64,000 bases of DNA from NCBI RefSeq assembly GCF_041154505.1, contig NZ_AP028672.1, forward strand, positions 4,442,501 through 4,506,500. Direction: 5' to 3'. Below are positions 1 to 6,913 of the stretch, one piece after another. The translations under genes and the position numbers were made by a program. The DNA comes from Acidovorax sp. A79. Its GTDB lineage: Bacteria; Pseudomonadota; Gammaproteobacteria; Burkholderiales; Burkholderiaceae_C. Every line of letters begins with the position of its first letter. Position 1 is the first letter of the stretch. The notes below the pieces were generated by a model. It did no database searches, was not told the origin of the DNA, and was given only the letters and a program-made list of their open reading frames with translations.

Positions 1-165
1 CAGCATGCGGCCAGTGGCTTGGTGGAGCGCATCGCGGAAATAGAGTCGAGCGAGGACGAGCTGGTTCAGCTGGAGCACAGGCTGCAGGAACTGACCGCGA
101 AGCTCATTGCCCTGCCGGGACTGGAATCCGCGACCACCGACAGCAGCCATCCTGTCTCGGCATGA
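1..165 (+). CDS. C-terminal end of an unidentified protein (truncated by window start)
   Basis: An open frame from base 1 encodes 54 residues and stops with TGA at 163-165. The mutY start codon overlaps that stop (ATGA), so the two genes are probably translationally coupled. The visible tail is rich in Glu and Leu with a heptad-like pattern (ESSEDELVQLEHRLQELTA), which suggests the end of a coiled coil. In related genomes a dynamin-like GTPase often precedes mutY, but nothing here proves that identity. Confidence 0.6.
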   Translation, partial: QHAASGLVERIAEIESSEDELVQLEHRLQELTAKLIALPGLESATTDSSHPVSA

Positions 166-1232
166 GCGCCACGGAGCACGGGAGCGTGGCGGAGCGCGTG
201 GTCGCATGGCAGTCGACGCACGGGCGCAACCATCTGCCCTGGCAGCAAACACGTGATCCGTATAGGGTCTGGCTGTCGGAAATCATGCTGCAGCAAACCC
301 AGGTTGCCACGGTTCTCGACTACTACGCGCGCTTTCTTGCGCGTTTCCCCGATGTGAGGGCGCTGGCCCAGGCCGGGCAGGACGAAGTGATGGGGCTGTG
401 GAGCGGGCTGGGCTACTACACCCGTGCCCGCAACCTGCATCGCTGCGCCCAGCAGGTGGTCGCCGAACATGGGGGCGTATTTCCCGACACTGCCGCAGTG
501 CTGGCGACTTTGCCGGGGATTGGCCGGTCCACGGCGGGAGCGATCGCAGCCTTCTGTTTTTCTGAGCGAGTCCCCATTCTGGATGCCAATGTCCGCAGGG
601 TGCTCACGCGCCTGCTCGGGTTCGACAAGGATCTGGCGTCGGCAGGAAATGAACGTCTGTTGTGGGAGGAGGCGCAGGCACTGCTCCCCAGGAAAAATCT
701 GCATGCTGCCATGCCCCGCTACACGCAGGGGCTCATGGATCTGGGCGCCTCGGTCTGTACTCCAAAAATGCCGCGCTGCGGGCAGTGCCCCCTGGCAAGC
801 GGCTGCGCAGCGTCCAGGGCCGGCGACGCGGAGCGTTATCCCGTCAAGACGCGCAGGCTGGTGCGCCGTTCAGAATCCTGGCAACTGCTCGTGCTTCGAA
901 ATCCCGGGGGCCGGGTTTGGTTGCAGCGTCGTCCGGCGGCTGGCATCTGGGCGGGAATGCACTGCGTTCCGGTATTTGCCGACGGTGCCTCTCTCATGGG
1001 CTGTGTCGCGTCTTTGGGCGATGCGTCCCGCATTTCCTGCAATGAGCTGCAGCCGTTTCTTCACGTGCTGACGCACAGGGATCTGCATCTTCATCCCGTT
1101 CTGGTCGCGGGGGACATTGCAGAGCGTCCCACGGAAGACGGCGGGTGGTTTGGTGCCGACGAATGGCACTCCATCGGCCTGCCGGCGCCTATCCGCAAGC
1201 TGCTTGATTCGACGCAGGCGCAGCTTTGGTGA
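162..1232 (+). CDS. mutY: A/G-specific adenine glycosylase MutY
   Basis: MutY removes adenine mispaired with 8-oxoguanine in base excision repair. The 356-residue product has the catalytic region SEIMLQQTQV with Glu40, the helix-hairpin-helix LPGIGRSTAGAI, the catalytic Asp in PILDANVRRVL, and the iron-sulfur ligands spaced C-X6-C-X2-C-X5-C (CTPKMPRCGQCPLASGC). The C-terminal third is the NUDIX-like 8-oxoG recognition domain. Length matches the family. The ATG at 162 overlaps the stop of the preceding gene. Confidence 0.96.
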   Translation: MSATEHGSVAERVVAWQSTHGRNHLPWQQTRDPYRVWLSEIMLQQTQVATVLDYYARFLARFPDVRALAQAGQDEVMGLWSGLGYYTRARNLHRCAQQVVAEHGGVFPDTAAVLATLPGIGRSTAGAIAAFCFSERVPILDANVRRVLTRLLGFDKDLASAGNERLLWEEAQALLPRKNLHAAMPRYTQGLMDLGASVCTPKMPRCGQCPLASGCAASRAGDAERYPVKTRRLVRRSESWQLLVLRNPGGRVWLQRRPAAGIWAGMHCVPVFADGASLMGCVASLGDASRISCNELQPFLHVLTHRDLHLHPVLVAGDIAERPTEDGGWFGADEWHSIGLPAPIRKLLDSTQAQLW

Positions 1233-1263
1233 TGGGGGTGGGGGGTGTGCGCGTTACCGCGCC

Positions 1264-2127
1264 TTACCGCCCATCCAGTTCCCGGTGCCTCTTCAGTGCG
1301 GTCCAGCGGCTGTTCAGAACCTCGGCGAGGCGCTCCACCAGATAGACCGAGCGGTGCTGGCCACCGGTGCAGCCTATGGCCACGGTAACGTAGCTGCGGT
1401 GGTTGCGGTCAAGCATTTCCAGCCAGTGCGCAAGGAACTGCTCGATGTGCGCCTGCATTAACGAGACGTCGGGCTGCTGGCGCAGGAAGTGGGCAACAGG
1501 CTCGTCCAGCCCGGTCAGGTCACGCAATGAGGGCTCATAGTGCGGATTGGGCAGCATCCGAACATCGAAGACGTAGTCCGCGTCCATCGGTATGCCGCGC
1601 TTGAACGCAAAGGATTGAAACACCAGGGTCATCTGCCCCCGGGCCGTGACGATCAAGCTCTTGACGTAGCTTTGCAGTTGCGAGGCCCGTATCGTGCTCG
1701 TGTCGATCACATGCGACTGCTCTCGCAGCTCGGCCAGCAGCTCACGCTCCAGTTCGATGATCTGCACCAGCGCCTTGCGCCCCTGCTGGAGGTCGTCGTG
1801 CGACAGTGGGTGGCGTCGCCGTGTTTCCGAAAAGCGCCGCACCAGGGTGTCGATCGTTGCATCCAGAAAAATGGATTGCACCAGCACACCCTGGCTCCTG
1901 AGCCTATGGAGCTCCTGCGGCACCTGGTGCAAGGATGTGGCGCTGCGGACGTCCATTGCGATGGCAACGCGGTTCCCGTGGTGGCGGTGCTCCAGTGCCA
2001 CGAAGGCAGGCAACAGTTCGGGCGGCAGGTTGTCCACGCAGTAGTACCCAGCGTCTTCCAGGGCATGCAGCGCCACGGATTTTCCGGAGCCCGACATGCC
2101 GGTGATGAGGACGATTTCGAGCGCCAT
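1264..2127 (-). CDS. rapZ: RNase adapter / nucleotide-binding protein RapZ
   Basis: RapZ is a P-loop protein that in enterobacteria presents the GlmZ/GlmY small RNAs to RNase E to control amino-sugar synthesis. The 287-residue product starts [17 protein letters not shown], with the Walker A motif at residues 9-16, and keeps the C-terminal [13 protein letters not shown] segment typical of the family. Its start overlaps the recN stop by one base (TGATG on the minus strand), so it is the last gene of a nadK-recN-rapZ run. Whether the sRNA role holds in this lineage is not shown by the sequence. Confidence 0.93.
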   Translation of the reverse strand: MALEIVLITGMSGSGKSVALHALEDAGYYCVDNLPPELLPAFVALEHRHHGNRVAIAMDVRSATSLHQVPQELHRLRSQGVLVQSIFLDATIDTLVRRFSETRRRHPLSHDDLQQGRKALVQIIELERELLAELREQSHVIDTSTIRASQLQSYVKSLIVTARGQMTLVFQSFAFKRGIPMDADYVFDVRMLPNPHYEPSLRDLTGLDEPVAHFLRQQPDVSLMQAHIEQFLAHWLEMLDRNHRSYVTVAIGCTGGQHRSVYLVERLAEVLNSRWTALKRHRELDGR

Positions 2128-3797
2128 CAGCCGTTTCCTTCCGAAGTTGCGGCAGCGATATCCAGCATTTCCCGTGCGTGGGCGAGTGTCGTGCCCGTGG
2201 AGCGTTCCCCTCCCAGCATGCGGGCGATCTCCGCGACACGTTGCTCCTCCTGAACCGCCAGGACGGTGCTGGTGGTGCCTTGTGGGCTCTTGCGCTTGGA
2301 AACCTTCAGGTGATGGTGGGCGCAGGCTGCCACCTGGGGCAGATGGGTGACTGCGAGCACCTGCCGGTTGCTGCCCAGTTGCTGCATGAGGCGTCCCACG
2401 GTTTCGGCCACCGCACCGCCGACACCGGAGTCCACTTCGTCAAAGATGAGCGTGGGCGCCATGCCCAATTCGCTGGTCGTCACCGAGATGGCAAGGGAGA
2501 TGCGCGACAGCTCGCCCCCCGACGCCACTTTGCCGATGGGTTTGGGGGTCATGCCGGGATGGCCGGCCACGAGGAAGACGACGTCGTCGATGCCATGGGC
2601 TGAAGGCTCCTGCGCTTTGGTGACGGACACCTCGAATTTCCCTCCTTCCATGCCAAGGCCCTGCATGGCCAGCGTGATGGCCTGGGACAGCCGGGGAGCT
2701 GCCTTTGCGCGGCCCAGTGACAGAGACCGCGCCGATGCCTGGTAGGCCTTGGCGCTGGAGGCTTCCGCGGCCTGCAGCTGCTCCAGATCGGTGGCCGCAT
2801 CCAGGCGGCGCATGTCTTCCTTCCAGCCTGCGAGCAGGGCAGGCAACTCTGCGGGAGTGCGCTTGTACCTGCGCGCCAGAGTCATCCAGAGCGATATGCG
2901 CGCGTCGAGTTCTGCCAGGCGCTGTGGGTCGATCTCCGCATGCCTCAGGTACAGCTGCAGCGAGTGCACGACATCGCTCGCCTGCGCGAGGCTGGAGGAG
3001 AGGATGTCCGCAAGATTGGCGAACTCGGGCTCAATATGTTCCTGGCTTTGCAGGAGGGCGTGCGCGCGCGCGAGCCCAGCGAGCGCCCCGGCCTCGTCGT
3101 CCTGCAGGGTCTGGATCGCGCCCTCCGCGCCTTCCAGCAGGGCCTGCGCGTGCGAGAGGCGCTTGTGCTGGGCGTCGAGCTCTTCCCATTCGCCATTGGC
3201 GGGGGCCAGCTTGTCCACCTCGCTGATCTGCCACTGCAGGCGCTCACGTTCCTGCTGCAGCGTGGCCTGCGCCTGGCGCGCCTGTTGCAGGGCCTTCTGG
3301 TCCGCACGCCATTGGGCCCAGCGTGCGGTGGTCTCTGCGGTGCGCACTCCTGCAAATGCGTCGAGCAGCCCGCGCACGGAGTCAGGCCGCGTGAGGCTCT
3401 GCCACGCATGCTGGCCATGAATGTCCAGGAGGCTGTCGCCCAGCGTCCGCAGTTGCGCCGCAGTGGCGGGCGTTCCATTGATCCATGCCCGGCTTTTACC
3501 CTGCGCGTCCACGGTGCGGCGCAAGAGCAGCAGGTCATCGATGTCGAAGCCCGCTTCCTCCAGCCAGGGGTGAACATGGGCCGGGCAGTCGAATTCCGCA
3601 CACAGGTCGGCCTTGCTTGCGCCCTCGCGAACCACGCCCGCATCCGAACGGGAGCCCAGCACCAATTGCAGGGCATCAATCAGGATCGACTTGCCGGCGC
3701 CGGTTTCTCCGGTCAGCACGGTGAAGCCGGAGCCCAGTTCAAGCTCCAGCGCCTGAACGATCACAAAATCACGCAGGGTGATCCGCCTGAGCGCCAT
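2127..3797 (-). CDS. recN: DNA repair protein RecN
   Basis: RecN is an SMC-like ATPase acting in recombinational double-strand-break repair. The frame stays open upstream to 4061, but the start at 3797 ([14 protein letters not shown]) gives 556 residues, the usual RecN length, with Walker A GETGAGKS near residue 30. The middle is a Gln/Glu/Arg-rich coiled coil, and the C-terminal half carries [14 protein letters not shown] (ABC signature) and [12 protein letters not shown] (Walker B). It begins 2 bases after the nadK stop. Confidence 0.95.
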   Translation of the reverse strand: MALRRITLRDFVIVQALELELGSGFTVLTGETGAGKSILIDALQLVLGSRSDAGVVREGASKADLCAEFDCPAHVHPWLEEAGFDIDDLLLLRRTVDAQGKSRAWINGTPATAAQLRTLGDSLLDIHGQHAWQSLTRPDSVRGLLDAFAGVRTAETTARWAQWRADQKALQQARQAQATLQQERERLQWQISEVDKLAPANGEWEELDAQHKRLSHAQALLEGAEGAIQTLQDDEAGALAGLARAHALLQSQEHIEPEFANLADILSSSLAQASDVVHSLQLYLRHAEIDPQRLAELDARISLWMTLARRYKRTPAELPALLAGWKEDMRRLDAATDLEQLQAAEASSAKAYQASARSLSLGRAKAAPRLSQAITLAMQGLGMEGGKFEVSVTKAQEPSAHGIDDVVFLVAGHPGMTPKPIGKVASGGELSRISLAISVTTSELGMAPTLIFDEVDSGVGGAVAETVGRLMQQLGSNRQVLAVTHLPQVAACAHHHLKVSKRKSPQGTTSTVLAVQEEQRVAEIARMLGGERSTGTTLAHAREMLDIAAATSEGNG

Positions 3798-3799
3798 GG

Positions 3800-4696
3800 T
3801 CAGGAACCTCCTTCGTTCCAACGTAGTTTCTTGCGCAGCGTGGCAAAGTAGTTCCAGCCCAGGGGGTGAAGGAACCGCACGCAGTGCTCCGACCGTTTGA
3901 CCAGGATGCGGTCCCCGTGCAGCAGAGAGGCCAGGGACTGCATGTCGAAATTGGCGCTGACATCCCTTCCGCTGACCACCTCGACCGCCACTTCGGTGGC
4001 ATCCGACAGGACGATGGGGCGGTTGGACAGCGTGTGGGGGGCAATGGGCACGAGCACCCATCCTGGAATGGAGGGGTGCAGCATCGGCCCGCCGGCGGAA
4101 AGCGAGTAGGCCGTGGACCCCGTCGGCGAAGCAATGATGAGGCCGTCTGCGCGCTGGTTCGCCACCAGGCGGCCGCCCACCTCGACACGCAGCTCCACCA
4201 TGCCCGACGTAGCGCCCCGGTTCACCACCACATCGTTCATCGCGAGGGCCTCAAAGACAATCCGCTCATCCCGCACCACCGTGGCGTGCATGAGCGGCCG
4301 CAGGTCTTCCTCGTACTCGCCCTGCAGCATGGGCAGCAGGGTGGCTTGGTACGTGTCAAACGGAATGTCCGTGATGAAGCCCAGGCGTCCCTGGTTGATG
4401 CCGATCAGGGGGGTGCCAAACCGGGCGAGCCTGCGACCTATGCCGAGCATGGTGCCATCGCCTCCGACCACGAGGCCCAGGTCGCACTGGCTGCCTATCT
4501 GGTCTACATTCAAGGCTGGGTAGTGTGTCAGCCCGGTGTTGCTGGCGGTTTCAGCCTCCAGCATCACTTCACAGCCTTGGCGCTCCAGAAAATGGGCGAT
4601 GTCTTCCAAGGCTTGGCGAGAGCTGTCGCCCATGGAGCCTGCCGATGAAGCCTGGTACTTGCCGATGAGCGCAACATGGCGGAAATTGGACGTCAT
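3800..4696 (-). CDS. nadK: NAD kinase
   Basis: NAD kinase phosphorylates NAD to NADP. The 298-residue protein has the [11 protein letters not shown] motif and the [15 protein letters not shown] motif that define the fold, and family-typical length. In relatives its 5' end faces hrcA. Here a filamentous prophage has been inserted directly upstream, and the start codon now overlaps the stop of a prophage regulator gene (ATGA), so nadK may be read from phage transcripts. It heads the nadK-recN-rapZ run. Confidence 0.96.
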   Translation of the reverse strand: MTSNFRHVALIGKYQASSAGSMGDSSRQALEDIAHFLERQGCEVMLEAETASNTGLTHYPALNVDQIGSQCDLGLVVGGDGTMLGIGRRLARFGTPLIGINQGRLGFITDIPFDTYQATLLPMLQGEYEEDLRPLMHATVVRDERIVFEALAMNDVVVNRGATSGMVELRVEVGGRLVANQRADGLIIASPTGSTAYSLSAGGPMLHPSIPGWVLVPIAPHTLSNRPIVLSDATEVAVEVVSGRDVSANFDMQSLASLLHGDRILVKRSEHCVRFLHPLGWNYFATLRKKLRWNEGGS

Positions 4697-4974
4697 CGCG
4701 AAATTACATCATTAATGTGATGTGTGCTTTTTAGGCGAGTCATCATCCGCTGCTTGCATGCGCTGTCCTTTTCGGATTCCAGTGCTGCAATCACTATCCA
4801 CTTGTCTACGTCTTCGCCAATTCGCTCCGCCATCGTCCCAGCAATTGCTGGGCTGAGGTGTTGCCTGTATTGGCTGTTGTAAAGCGCCTTATCCGATAGG
4901 CCTAGGTCTGCAGTCCATTCCGGGATGCTTTTGATCTCAAGGGCTTTAGCTAGCAGGTTCATGGTTGTTTGCAT
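4693..4974 (-). CDS. prophage P1 regulator, DUF3693-like
   Basis: This 93-residue protein resembles the small DUF3693/Cro-like regulators of filamentous phages. It aligns with the product at 35408-35671 in prophage P2 through LSP-AG---E-GE---W--IAA-E-EK and RLKS. After RLKS the two C-termini are unrelated, and here the last ten residues lie in the probable attachment site and host DNA. A GAGGA ribosome site sits 7 bases before the start at 4974. The gene reads toward and overlaps nadK. The likely role is repressor or switch protein, inferred from position and from the operator-like repeats just upstream. Confidence 0.7.
   Translation of the reverse strand: MQTTMNLLAKALEIKSIPEWTADLGLSDKALYNSQYRQHLSPAIAGTMAERIGEDVDKWIVIAALESEKDSACKQRMMTRLKSTHHINDVISR
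4710..4715. other. candidate attL core (CATTAA) of P1
   Basis: CATTAA occurs 13 bases upstream of the nadK start. The regulator gene reads through it into host DNA. Joining the phage halves gives ACACCATTAATGTGATG, whose centre CATTAATG is a perfect palindrome, as expected for a serine recombinase crossover site. Six bases alone are weak evidence. Confidence 0.35.
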
Positions 4975-4990
4975 GGCGCTATCCTCATGT

Positions 4991-5049
4991 TGTGTACAAA
5001 CTACACAGTATGAGTAAGTTTACTTTCTTGCTTGTACTCAGTCTGTGTA
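4991..5049. promoter_or_regulatory. candidate operators of prophage P1
   Basis: A perfect inverted repeat TGTGTA-N5-TACACA lies at 4991-5007, immediately upstream of the regulator gene. A third TGTGTA half-site follows at 5044-5049, in the longer inverted pair TACACAG (5002-5008) / CTGTGTA (5043-5049). Between them AGTAA-GT-TTACT (5013-5024) forms another small dyad. A weak promoter toward the plus strand may use TTGTAC (5032-5037) and TTAAGG (5054-5059). Autoregulation by the adjacent regulator is an inference. Confidence 0.5.
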
Positions 5050-5188
5050 TTTGTTAAGGTTGCTCCTGTACTCGACTTGGGTACTTCATGGAGCTACCCA
5101 TGCCATCTATCCCCTCTTGCTCTCTCCCTGCCCCAATAGCCGCTGACACGGTGGTAGCTCACCCGGTCACGGTGGGCAGTGGGGGGAG

Positions 5189-5410
5189 CTATCGCTCCGC
5201 CCGCATCGGCGGTAAGCCTTCCGCGTCCTCTCGCTTCGCGATAGCTCTCTGCCGTTCTCCCAATCGCGATTCGTTGATCCCGTCCCGGATGGCACTCTTG
5301 ATCACCCAATACAGGATCAGGAAAAACAGGATCAGCGCGATGATTTCCAAAGCTATCGAAAAGATAGCAAAGCGCGTTAGTTCGGCTTCGAACGCCTTGA
5401 TATTGAACAT
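5189..5410 (-). CDS. small single-pass membrane protein of prophage P1
   Basis: The 73-residue product has one strongly hydrophobic helix at about residues 14-38 (FAIFSIALEIIALILFFLIL) followed by a charged tail. A good ribosome site (GAGAGGGG) lies about 9 bases before the ATG at 5410. It is on the same strand as the regulator gene and could form a leftward early unit with it. I recognise no family. It has no counterpart in P2, whose 146-residue membrane protein lies at a different place. Confidence 0.5.
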   Translation of the reverse strand: MFNIKAFEAELTRFAIFSIALEIIALILFFLILYWVIKSAIRDGINESRLGERQRAIAKREDAEGLPPMRAER

Positions 5411-5464
5411 TGCCGGGCCCCTCTCTGTGGGTCGGATCGTAGCTTCATCTGTGGGCTACTGACC

Positions 5465-5644
5465 ATGGCCACCGCCCCCAATCTCGATCTAAACGACAAG
5501 CTCGTAAAGCGCGGCCTGCGGGTTTCGTGGGGTGGCCTTCGTGCCTCCGTGCTGAGGGTTCGCACTGGCCGGTGTCTTGTCGAATTCCCGGGTGATCGTC
5601 CTAAGTGGCTGTCCTGCCGCTCCGTTCAGGTGGTCTCAGCATGA
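5465..5644 (+). CDS. small hypothetical phage protein (59 aa)
   Basis: A 59-codon frame begins ATGGCCACC at 5465 and ends with TGA at 5642-5644. The product starts MATAPNLDLNDKLVKRGL and is rich in Arg and beta-prone residues (ASVLRVRTGRCLVEFPGD), compatible with a small beta-barrel nucleic-acid-binding fold. It lies upstream of the ssDNA-binding protein in the rightward phage operon. No clear Shine-Dalgarno is visible, so support is modest. Confidence 0.4.
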   Translation: MATAPNLDLNDKLVKRGLRVSWGGLRASVLRVRTGRCLVEFPGDRPKWLSCRSVQVVSA

Positions 5645-5748
5645 GCGGCTACCCCTGACCCTGCCCCCACATGCCTCGCGGGTCGGGGCATGTGAGAGCA
5701 ACGTCGCTCGATCTTGGGCCATAGCTGCCCTCCACCGGAGAACAATCC

Positions 5749-6093
5749 ATGTCTGCCTACGCATCCCTGATGGAAATCATCCTGATCGAAGAGAAAGTTT
5801 CGAAGAACCCCAATCCCAAAACGGGCCAGCTGACCACCTGGAAAGAAGCACGTGCCATCGTGCGCAAAGAAGACGGCTCCGTTGCCACTGTCGGCATGTT
5901 CCGCGTCCCGGCCGTCCTGGAGGGGCAGGTCGGCCTGGGCCTTTACTCCGTTGGCTTCACGCTCGGCGTGCGTGATTACGGAGACAGTGCGGGCCGGATC
6001 GAAGCTCAGTTCGTGAGTCTCACGCCCGTGGATTCCAAGCTGATTAGCCGCGCCGCTGCAGCTCCTTCGCCTGCTGTTTCCAAGGCTTCGTAA
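5749..6093 (+). CDS. phage single-stranded DNA-binding protein (gpV-like)
   Basis: Filamentous phages coat progeny ssDNA with a small beta-barrel protein before extrusion. This 114-residue protein, in the expected place just before the coat genes, has the composition of that family, with a basic, beta-rich core (KEARAIVRKEDGSVATVGMF). A GGAG ribosome site lies about 8 bases before the ATG. It shows no clear residue identity to the 107-residue counterpart in P2 (32815-33138), so the assignment rests mainly on position and size. Confidence 0.6.
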   Translation: MSAYASLMEIILIEEKVSKNPNPKTGQLTTWKEARAIVRKEDGSVATVGMFRVPAVLEGQVGLGLYSVGFTLGVRDYGDSAGRIEAQFVSLTPVDSKLISRAAAAPSPAVSKAS

Positions 6094-6278
6094 TGTCTGC
6101 CGTTGACCTGGGCCACGTGGCCCAACAACTCGCCATCCTGGGCGTCTGCAGTGGCTTCGTAGGCGCTGCCCTGTGGACCCTCGTCACCGGCTCCCTCGGC
6201 GTCCTGGCCGCACGTTTGCACGCCCGCTCTGTGCGTCGTCAACGTATTGATGCTGCTCGTACCCGCGTGCAGGGCTGA
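6093..6278 (+). CDS. small inovirus membrane protein, conserved in P2
   Basis: The 61-residue product has a central hydrophobic helix (LAILGVCSGFVGAALWTLV) and a basic tail ending RRQRIDAARTRVQG. Its start overlaps the preceding stop by one base (TAATG). It is the best conserved of the small proteins: LAILG-CSGFVGAALWTL is shared with the product at 32416-32607 in P2. A minor coat or tip role is likely from position, but no named family is recognised. Confidence 0.65.
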   Translation: MSAVDLGHVAQQLAILGVCSGFVGAALWTLVTGSLGVLAARLHARSVRRQRIDAARTRVQG

Positions 6279-6290
6279 TCGGTTGTTCCC

Positions 6291-6512
6291 ATGTACTGCA
6301 TGCAACCCAGCACCACCACTATTTCCGAAGTGTCCTGCGATACGCCGGATGCCCTGGTTGTGCTCTCTCGTGTCGAGCTTGCGCAGTACAGCCCGTTTTA
6401 TCTAGATCCTGAATCAGCGATGGCAATAGGGGGCGCCATCCTGCTCGTAATGGCCGCGGCATGGTCGCTGCGTGCTGTGCGTAAAGCCCTCGAAACCAAA
6501 GAAAGTGAGTAA
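6291..6512 (+). CDS. minor coat-like membrane protein
   Basis: This 73-residue protein carries a Cys-containing N-terminal segment and one membrane helix near the C-terminus (AMAIGGAILLVMAAAWSL) followed by a basic stretch. P2 has an equivalent at 32220-32423 with the same arrangement. It lies directly upstream of the major coat gene, where minor coat genes are found in inoviruses. An alternative start at 6300 is possible. Confidence 0.55.
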   Translation: MYCMQPSTTTISEVSCDTPDALVVLSRVELAQYSPFYLDPESAMAIGGAILLVMAAAWSLRAVRKALETKESE

Positions 6513-6515
6513 CCA

Positions 6516-6785
6516 ATGAACTCCATCAAGCCCGCTCTGGAAAACGCTGTGAAGCGCCGTTTCCCTGTTCTCTCCCATGCTGGCCGTCTGCCTGCTGTGG
6601 CTATCGCTGCAGCAACGCTCCTGGCAACCAGTGGCGCACGTGCGGCTATCACGCTGCCTGACGTCGCCGAAATCACGACTGCCATTGCTGGTGTTGTGAC
6701 CATCGTGAGCTCCATCGGCATTGCCGTTTTGGGCGTGGTTGTCACAGCCAAGCTGTTCACCTGGATCCGCACCGCGCTGCGTTGA
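6516..6785 (+). CDS. major coat protein (gpVIII-like) of P1
   Basis: The 89-residue precursor has a long basic N-terminus and hydrophobic signal ending SGARA, with predicted cleavage after Ala43. The mature protein would be about 46 residues: a short acidic amphipathic N-terminus (AITLPDVAEITTA), one membrane helix, and a basic C-terminus (KLFTWIRTALR) that would face the DNA. That is the classical gpVIII plan. A terminator follows immediately, as after gene VIII in Ff phages. Confidence 0.85.
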   Translation: MNSIKPALENAVKRRFPVLSHAGRLPAVAIAAATLLATSGARAAITLPDVAEITTAIAGVVTIVSSIGIAVLGVVVTAKLFTWIRTALR

Positions 6786-6798
6786 TCGGGTAGTGCCC

Positions 6799-6834
6799 GG
6801 GGTGCGCTCTTTTCAAGGGTGTGCCCCTTTTTTT
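6799..6834 (+). terminator. terminator after the P1 coat gene
   Basis: GGGGTGCGC (6799-6807) pairs with GTGTGCCCC (6819-6827), including G-T pairs, and is followed by seven Ts. Its position after the coat gene would keep coat and upstream mRNAs abundant and downstream adsorption and assembly genes low, as in Ff phages. Confidence 0.7.
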
Positions 6835-6845
6835 ATGGGGGTTGT

Positions 6846-6905
6846 ATGGGCTTTTGGCTGCTTCTCGCGATGGTTCTTGGTGGCGTGCTCGTCTTTTGGC
6901 CGTAG
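6846..6905 (+). CDS. 19-residue hydrophobic peptide upstream of gIII
   Basis: A 20-codon frame encodes MGFWLLLAMVLGGVLVFWP, almost entirely membrane-spanning. It begins right after the terminator, with a run of five Gs 5' of the ATG, and ends 8 bases before the adsorption gene start. P2 has a frame of exactly the same length at the same place (31858-31917). The likely role is a tip or cap coat peptide of the pVII/pIX kind. The evidence is position and parallel occurrence, not homology. Confidence 0.45.
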   Translation: MGFWLLLAMVLGGVLVFWP

Positions 6906-6913
6906 GTGTCCGC

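Noticed and set aside
5088-5462. Plus-strand frame of 124 codons at the start of P1
   Set aside because: Low-complexity Ser-rich translation without a ribosome site; the minus-strand membrane protein at 5189-5410 has a better start and a clear helix.
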